In this document: positions 21,946 through 25,171 of the stretch, piece by piece
Numbering within the stretch: position 1 is the stretch's first letter
Layout: each line of letters opens with the position of its first letter
Source of the DNA: Tissierellia bacterium
GTDB lineage: Bacteria > Bacillota > Clostridia > Tissierellales > Sedimentibacteraceae
Reading direction: 5' to 3'
NCBI GenBank assembly: GCA_028700795.1
Contig: JAQVRY010000012.1
Span: 1-25,171 of the forward strand
Length of the DNA stretch: 25,171 nucleotides
The notes under the pieces: generated by a model
What the model saw: only the letters and a program-made list of their open reading frames with translations
Told to the model about the DNA's origin: nothing
The model's database searches: none
Made by a program: the position numbers and the translations under genes

Positions 21946-22040
21946 TAATGAATACAATAAATGAAGCAAAGACCTGTGTCTTTGCCCTAATGTATTCATT
22001 GTATCGGTGTGAAGCAAGCCGATTTGGCGGCTTGCACTTA
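21946..22040 (+). ncRNA. Candidate structured RNA upstream of glnS
   Basis: The 584-bp gap between hbd and glnS holds, beyond the repeats and terminator, two clear hairpins. The first has outer pairing ATACAAT (21952-21958) with ATTGTAT (21998-22004) and inner GCAAAGAC (21966-21973) with GTCTTTGC (21978-21985). The second has GCAAGCCG (22014-22021) with CGGCTTGC (22028-22035). A TATAAT at 21944-21949 and another at 21891-21896 could serve as -10 elements, though their -35 partners are poor. No T-box consensus is visible. It may be a leader or a free small RNA. The stretch 21804-21945 has no ORF or other feature I can name. Confidence 0.35.
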
Positions 22041-22070
22041 TGATAAAATAAATATATTGGAATAAATAGC

Positions 22071-22099
22071 TTGAATTATGCCCATTCATTAATTATAAT
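22071..22099 (+). promoter_or_regulatory. Promoter of glnS
   Basis: TTGAAT at 22071-22076, 17 bp, TATAAT at 22094-22099. The leader would begin near 22106 and contain the palindrome AATCTATTAATAGATT, or lose its first bases. It lies downstream of the hairpins at 21946-22040, so those would not be in this transcript. Confidence 0.6.
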
Positions 22100-22167
22100 T
22101 AAATCTATTAATAGATTATTATAATGCTTAAATACAGGTACTTAAGATATAAATACAGGAGGGAAAA

Positions 22168-23865
22168 ATGAGCGATTATAACAATGAAAATGAGAACAGG
22201 GAATCGGTTAATTTTATTCAAAAGATAATTAATGAGGACCTGGAAAAAGGCACTTACGGGAACAGAGTACATACAAGATTTCCTCCGGAGCCTAATGGCT
22301 TTTTACACGTGGGTCATGCCAAGTCAATATGCTTGAATTATGGATTAGCCAAAAAGAACAACGGAACTTTCAATTTAAGATTTGATGATACAAATCCTAC
22401 TAAAGAAGACGATATATTTATTGAATCAATTATCAAGGATGTTAAATGGCTTTGCCCTGATTGGGAAGAGAGAATTTTTTATGCCTCAGATTACTTTGAC
22501 CAAATGTACAACTATGCAGTTGAATTAATAAAGAAGGAATTGGCATTTGTGGATGATTTATCAGCAGATGAAATCCGTGAATACAGAGGTACATTGACAG
22601 AGCCGGGTAAGGAAAGTCCCTACAGAAACAGGACTGTTGAAGAAAACTTAGATTTGTTTGAAAAAATGAAAAACGGTGAATTTCAAGACGGTGAAAGAGT
22701 TCTAAGAGCTAAAATCGACATGGCAAGCCCAAATATCAATATGAGAGATCCTGTTATTTACCGCATACTTCATGAATCTCACTACAACACAGGCGATGAG
22801 TGGTGTATTTATCCCATGTATGACTATGCTCATCCCATAGAGGATGCCATAGAAGGCATTACACATTCAATCTGTACATTGGAATTTGAAGACCACAGAC
22901 CGTTTTATGACTGGGTGTTAAGCAATATAGATGATTTTAAAGATGCTCCCACAAAACAAATCGAATTTGCCAAGTTGTTTTTATCAAAAACAATGATGGG
23001 CAAGAGATATTTGAAACTAATGGTTGAAGAAGGATATGTGGACGGCTGGGATGATCCTCGTATGCCTACTATTGCAGGATTCAGAAGAAGAGGGTACACT
23101 CCTGAAGCCATACATAGTTTCTGTGAAGCAATTGGAGTTTCAAAGGCTCAAAGTGTGGTTGATATTGCTATGCTTGAATATGCTATAAGAAATGATTTAG
23201 GACCTAAAGTTCCAAGAACAATGGCTGTTTTAGATCCAATAAAGCTTATAATAACCAACTTTCCTGAAGATAAGATTGAATATGTTGAAACGGAAAACAA
23301 CCCTGATGCTCCGGAAATGGGTACTCGTATGATACCTTTTACAAGAGAAGTATATATTGAAAGAGAAGATTTCATGGAATTTCCTCCTAAGAAATATTTC
23401 AGGCTCTTCCCCGGCAATGAAGTTAGGCTTAGAAATGCATACTTTGTAAAATGTGTTGATTTCAAAAGGGATGTAGACGGAAATGTTACTGAAGTTCATT
23501 GCACATACGATCCTGAAACAAAGAGCGGCTCAGGCTTTACAGGCAGAAAAGTAAAGGGGACACTCCACTGGATTTCAGCAAATCATTGCATAGATGCAGA
23601 AGTAAGACTTTATGATTACATGATGGAAGATGAGGAATACGACAAAACTAATTTCTTGGAAAAACTAAATCCTGAATCTAAAGTTGTATTGAAGAACTGT
23701 AAGGTTGAACCTTCAATGAATGAATTCAAAGCAGGCGACAGATTCCAATTTTTAAGGCACGGATACTTTATGATTGACCGGGATACAACTGATGATAACT
23801 TGATTTTCAACAGAATAGTATCCTTAAAAAGCAGCTTTAAAAGTAAGGGGACAAAGAAAATTTGA
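22168..23865 (+). CDS. glnS: Glutaminyl-tRNA synthetase
   Basis: Charges tRNA-Gln with glutamine. The class I motif appears as PPEPNGFLHVGHAKS (HVGH 47-50). GlnRS-type recognition segments include LRFDDTNP, CIYPMYDYAHPIEDAIEGITHS (outline) and LEFEDHRPFYDW, followed by the two-barrel anticodon-binding domain (about 340-550). The tryptophan and histidine pattern around EDHRPFYDW is that of GlnRS and not GluRS. The second class I motif reads MMGKR (276-280), with Gly where GlnRS usually has Ser (MSKR). AGGAGGG precedes the ATG. Length 565 is typical. Many Firmicutes lack this gene and use GatCAB, so its presence is informative. The stop overlaps the next gene's start. Confidence 0.95.
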   Translation: MSDYNNENENRESVNFIQKIINEDLEKGTYGNRVHTRFPPEPNGFLHVGHAKSICLNYGLAKKNNGTFNLRFDDTNPTKEDDIFIESIIKDVKWLCPDWEERIFYASDYFDQMYNYAVELIKKELAFVDDLSADEIREYRGTLTEPGKESPYRNRTVEENLDLFEKMKNGEFQDGERVLRAKIDMASPNINMRDPVIYRILHESHYNTGDEWCIYPMYDYAHPIEDAIEGITHSICTLEFEDHRPFYDWVLSNIDDFKDAPTKQIEFAKLFLSKTMMGKRYLKLMVEEGYVDGWDDPRMPTIAGFRRRGYTPEAIHSFCEAIGVSKAQSVVDIAMLEYAIRNDLGPKVPRTMAVLDPIKLIITNFPEDKIEYVETENNPDAPEMGTRMIPFTREVYIEREDFMEFPPKKYFRLFPGNEVRLRNAYFVKCVDFKRDVDGNVTEVHCTYDPETKSGSGFTGRKVKGTLHWISANHCIDAEVRLYDYMMEDEEYDKTNFLEKLNPESKVVLKNCKVEPSMNEFKAGDRFQFLRHGYFMIDRDTTDDNLIFNRIVSLKSSFKSKGTKKI

Positions 23866-25007
23866 ATATTGATGAGATAATTAAAAACAGTTTAACAGAA
23901 AACAAATTCATATATGGTATTTTTACTACCCCAAGGATTAAATCTCAATACAAAAAAACAACTGTCAGAGCAATTGTAATAAAGGACAGTAGTTATCTGC
24001 AGCTGGAGAAATTTACCGACACACAGGTATTCCACGAAAATTTAACCTATGAAGATGCTTTTGATGTTTTGCTTAACATGGTCAACGAATATCGCAATAT
24101 AAACTTATTTACTGCAGATGCAGATTATCAAATACTAGTAAGCAAAAAAGGTAGTATTAAAATTATACAAAACGAACCTGCAAAAAAATTGAAGAAAGAA
24201 GAGCATAATAAGGAAAAACAATACATAATAAGCGAAAATCAACCTTGCGACTTTCTGATAATTTTAGGAGTTATGAACAAAGATGGCAAGGTTTATACCA
24301 AAAAATATGATAAATTCAAACAAATAAATAAATTCTTGGAGATTGTTGATGATTCTTTAGCGGGAAAAAACATTCAAGATGGGCTTACGATTATTGATTT
24401 TGGCTGCGGAAAAGCATATCTTACATTTGCTCTATATTATTATTTTCATTATATAAGAAGAATTAATGTGAAAATAACAGGGCTTGATTTAAAAGAAGAA
24501 GTGATTGAGTTTTGCAATGAAACAGCCAAAAGCCTTAACTATGAAAATCTTAAATTCATGTATGGAGATATCAGTGATTTTGAATATAAAAACAAAGTAA
24601 ATATGGTAGTTACACTTCATGCATGTGACACTGCAACAGACGCAGCTCTTGTAAAGGCAATTGCCTGGGATTGCGATATTATTTTGTCTGTACCTTGTTG
24701 TCAGCATGAGCTTTTCAATAAAATTGAAAATGAAGATTTAAATCCTATGCTTAAGCACGGGTTAATAAAGGAGAGAATGTCCTCTTTAATTACCGATTCA
24801 TTGAGGAGTTTATTTTTAGAAACTAAGGGGTACAAGGTGCAGTTAATGGAATTCATATCAATGGAGCACACTCCTAAAAACATTCTAATAAGAGCTGTTA
24901 AGGCAAATAAGAATACAAATTTGGCAGAAATTGAATACGAACAATTCAAGAAATTTTGGAATCTCAGCGGTCTGTTTATAGAAAACTATTATAAAACATT
25001 TAATTGA
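23862..25007 (+). CDS. Methyltransf_32-like SAM-dependent methyltransferase
   Basis: A 381-residue protein with a class I methyltransferase domain in its C-terminal half: the SAM motif IIDFGCGKAYLTFAL at about 177-191, an acidic residue in TGLDLK, then LHACDTATDAAL and SVPCCQHE. This pattern is that of the Methyltransf_32 group (related to eukaryotic METTL25/RRNAD1 proteins). The N-terminal half (about 1-125) has no domain I recognise. Translation begins at TTG 23862, which overlaps the glnS stop by 4 nt (TTGA), so the two are translationally coupled. A weak AAGGGG lies about 10 nt upstream. The substrate is unknown; RNA is a guess from the genomic partner. Confidence 0.85.
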   Translation: MNIDEIIKNSLTENKFIYGIFTTPRIKSQYKKTTVRAIVIKDSSYLQLEKFTDTQVFHENLTYEDAFDVLLNMVNEYRNINLFTADADYQILVSKKGSIKIIQNEPAKKLKKEEHNKEKQYIISENQPCDFLIILGVMNKDGKVYTKKYDKFKQINKFLEIVDDSLAGKNIQDGLTIIDFGCGKAYLTFALYYYFHYIRRINVKITGLDLKEEVIEFCNETAKSLNYENLKFMYGDISDFEYKNKVNMVVTLHACDTATDAALVKAIAWDCDIILSVPCCQHELFNKIENEDLNPMLKHGLIKERMSSLITDSLRSLFLETKGYKVQLMEFISMEHTPKNILIRAVKANKNTNLAEIEYEQFKKFWNLSGLFIENYYKTFN

Positions 25008-25059
25008 TGAAAGTGCGAAGCTGCGGAATCATATTTCACTGTTATTTGGGGGATATTAC

Positions 25060-25171
25060 ATGAATAATGAAATAGAATTTAGCAAACAAGACAGAGAAAA
25101 ATTTGAATATATTCTGGATAACATTCCGGATGCCATAACAATAGTTGATAATTACGGCAAGGTGATATTTT
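25060..25171 (+). CDS. PAS-domain protein, N-terminus only
   Basis: An ORF begins at ATG 25060 with GGGGGA about 7 nt upstream and runs off the window end. The 37 visible residues (MNNEIEFSKQ, then EYILDNIPDAITIVDNYGKV) are the start of a PAS sensor domain. The full protein could be a sigma-54-dependent activator, a histidine kinase or a diguanylate cyclase; the window does not show which. A 52-nt gap separates it from the methyltransferase gene. Confidence 0.75.
   Translation, partial: MNNEIEFSKQDREKFEYILDNIPDAITIVDNYGKVIF

Noticed and set aside
21804..22167. T-box leader for glnS
   Set aside because: No T-box sequence, no specifier-type stem and no antiterminator/terminator pair is visible.
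25011..25050. Another trace of the two-hairpin repeat (GCTGCGGAA resembling ACTGCGGAA at the end of R5)
   Set aside because: The match is under ten bases and lacks the other repeat elements, so chance is enough to explain it.
1..25171. tRNA genes or a mobile element with a transposase or integrase
   Set aside because: I saw no TTCGA-type T-loop within a cloverleaf and no ORF resembling a transposase, integrase or phage protein.

Overview
This window is AT-rich chromosomal DNA from a low-GC Gram-positive anaerobe, probably a clostridium. The case rests on strong GGAGG ribosome binding sites, sigma-A type promoters, a CcpA-like LacI regulator, an NADH/ferredoxin electron-bifurcation operon, and a clostridial 3-hydroxybutyryl-CoA dehydrogenase. 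I cannot name the genus with confidence; a Sedimentibacter-like organism is a guess.

Layout. 1-2150: an OmpR-type response regulator and histidine kinase pair, then a convergent NAD kinase. 3095-7261: an RluA-type pseudouridine synthase, two tandem copies of a structured repeat, then a tight run of asparaginase, PHP phosphoesterase, ispD and ispF. 7369-8790: a short, single-membrane-span FtsH-like protease. 8791-9244: a promoter, a structured RNA that is most likely 6S RNA, a terminator, and the promoter of the next gene. 9245-10826: a CcpA-like regulator and a small exported protein of unknown function whose Shine-Dalgarno is buried in a hairpin. 11043-17192: a four-gene operon behind a near-consensus promoter, encoding NuoE-like, small ferredoxin-like and NuoF-like subunits and a 1149-residue fusion of NuoG-like and GltD/NfnB-like modules. 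This matches a Stn-type (Sporomusa-type Nfn) electron-bifurcating transhydrogenase, not a hydrogenase. 17282-18743 (minus): MgtE with an overlapping 51-codon leader ORF. 18942-20483: an RsmC-like methyltransferase and a convergent YihY-family membrane protein. 20726-21583: 3-hydroxyacyl-CoA dehydrogenase. 22168-25007: glutaminyl-tRNA synthetase overlapping a Methyltransf_32-like methyltransferase. From 25060: the start of a PAS-domain protein cut by the window edge.

Two dispersed repeat families run through the intergenic DNA. The more striking is about 120 bp long and built of two hairpins. Its single-stranded segments and loops are conserved, while the stem sequences differ between copies yet stay paired. 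Copies lie against the 3' ends of rluA and hbd and supply their stop codons, and another lies just upstream of the response regulator.

The points most worth following are the Stn-like operon, the covarying hairpin repeat, the acidic/proline-rich leader ORF before mgtE (no M-box seen), and the hairpin that occludes the ribosome binding site of the small exported protein.
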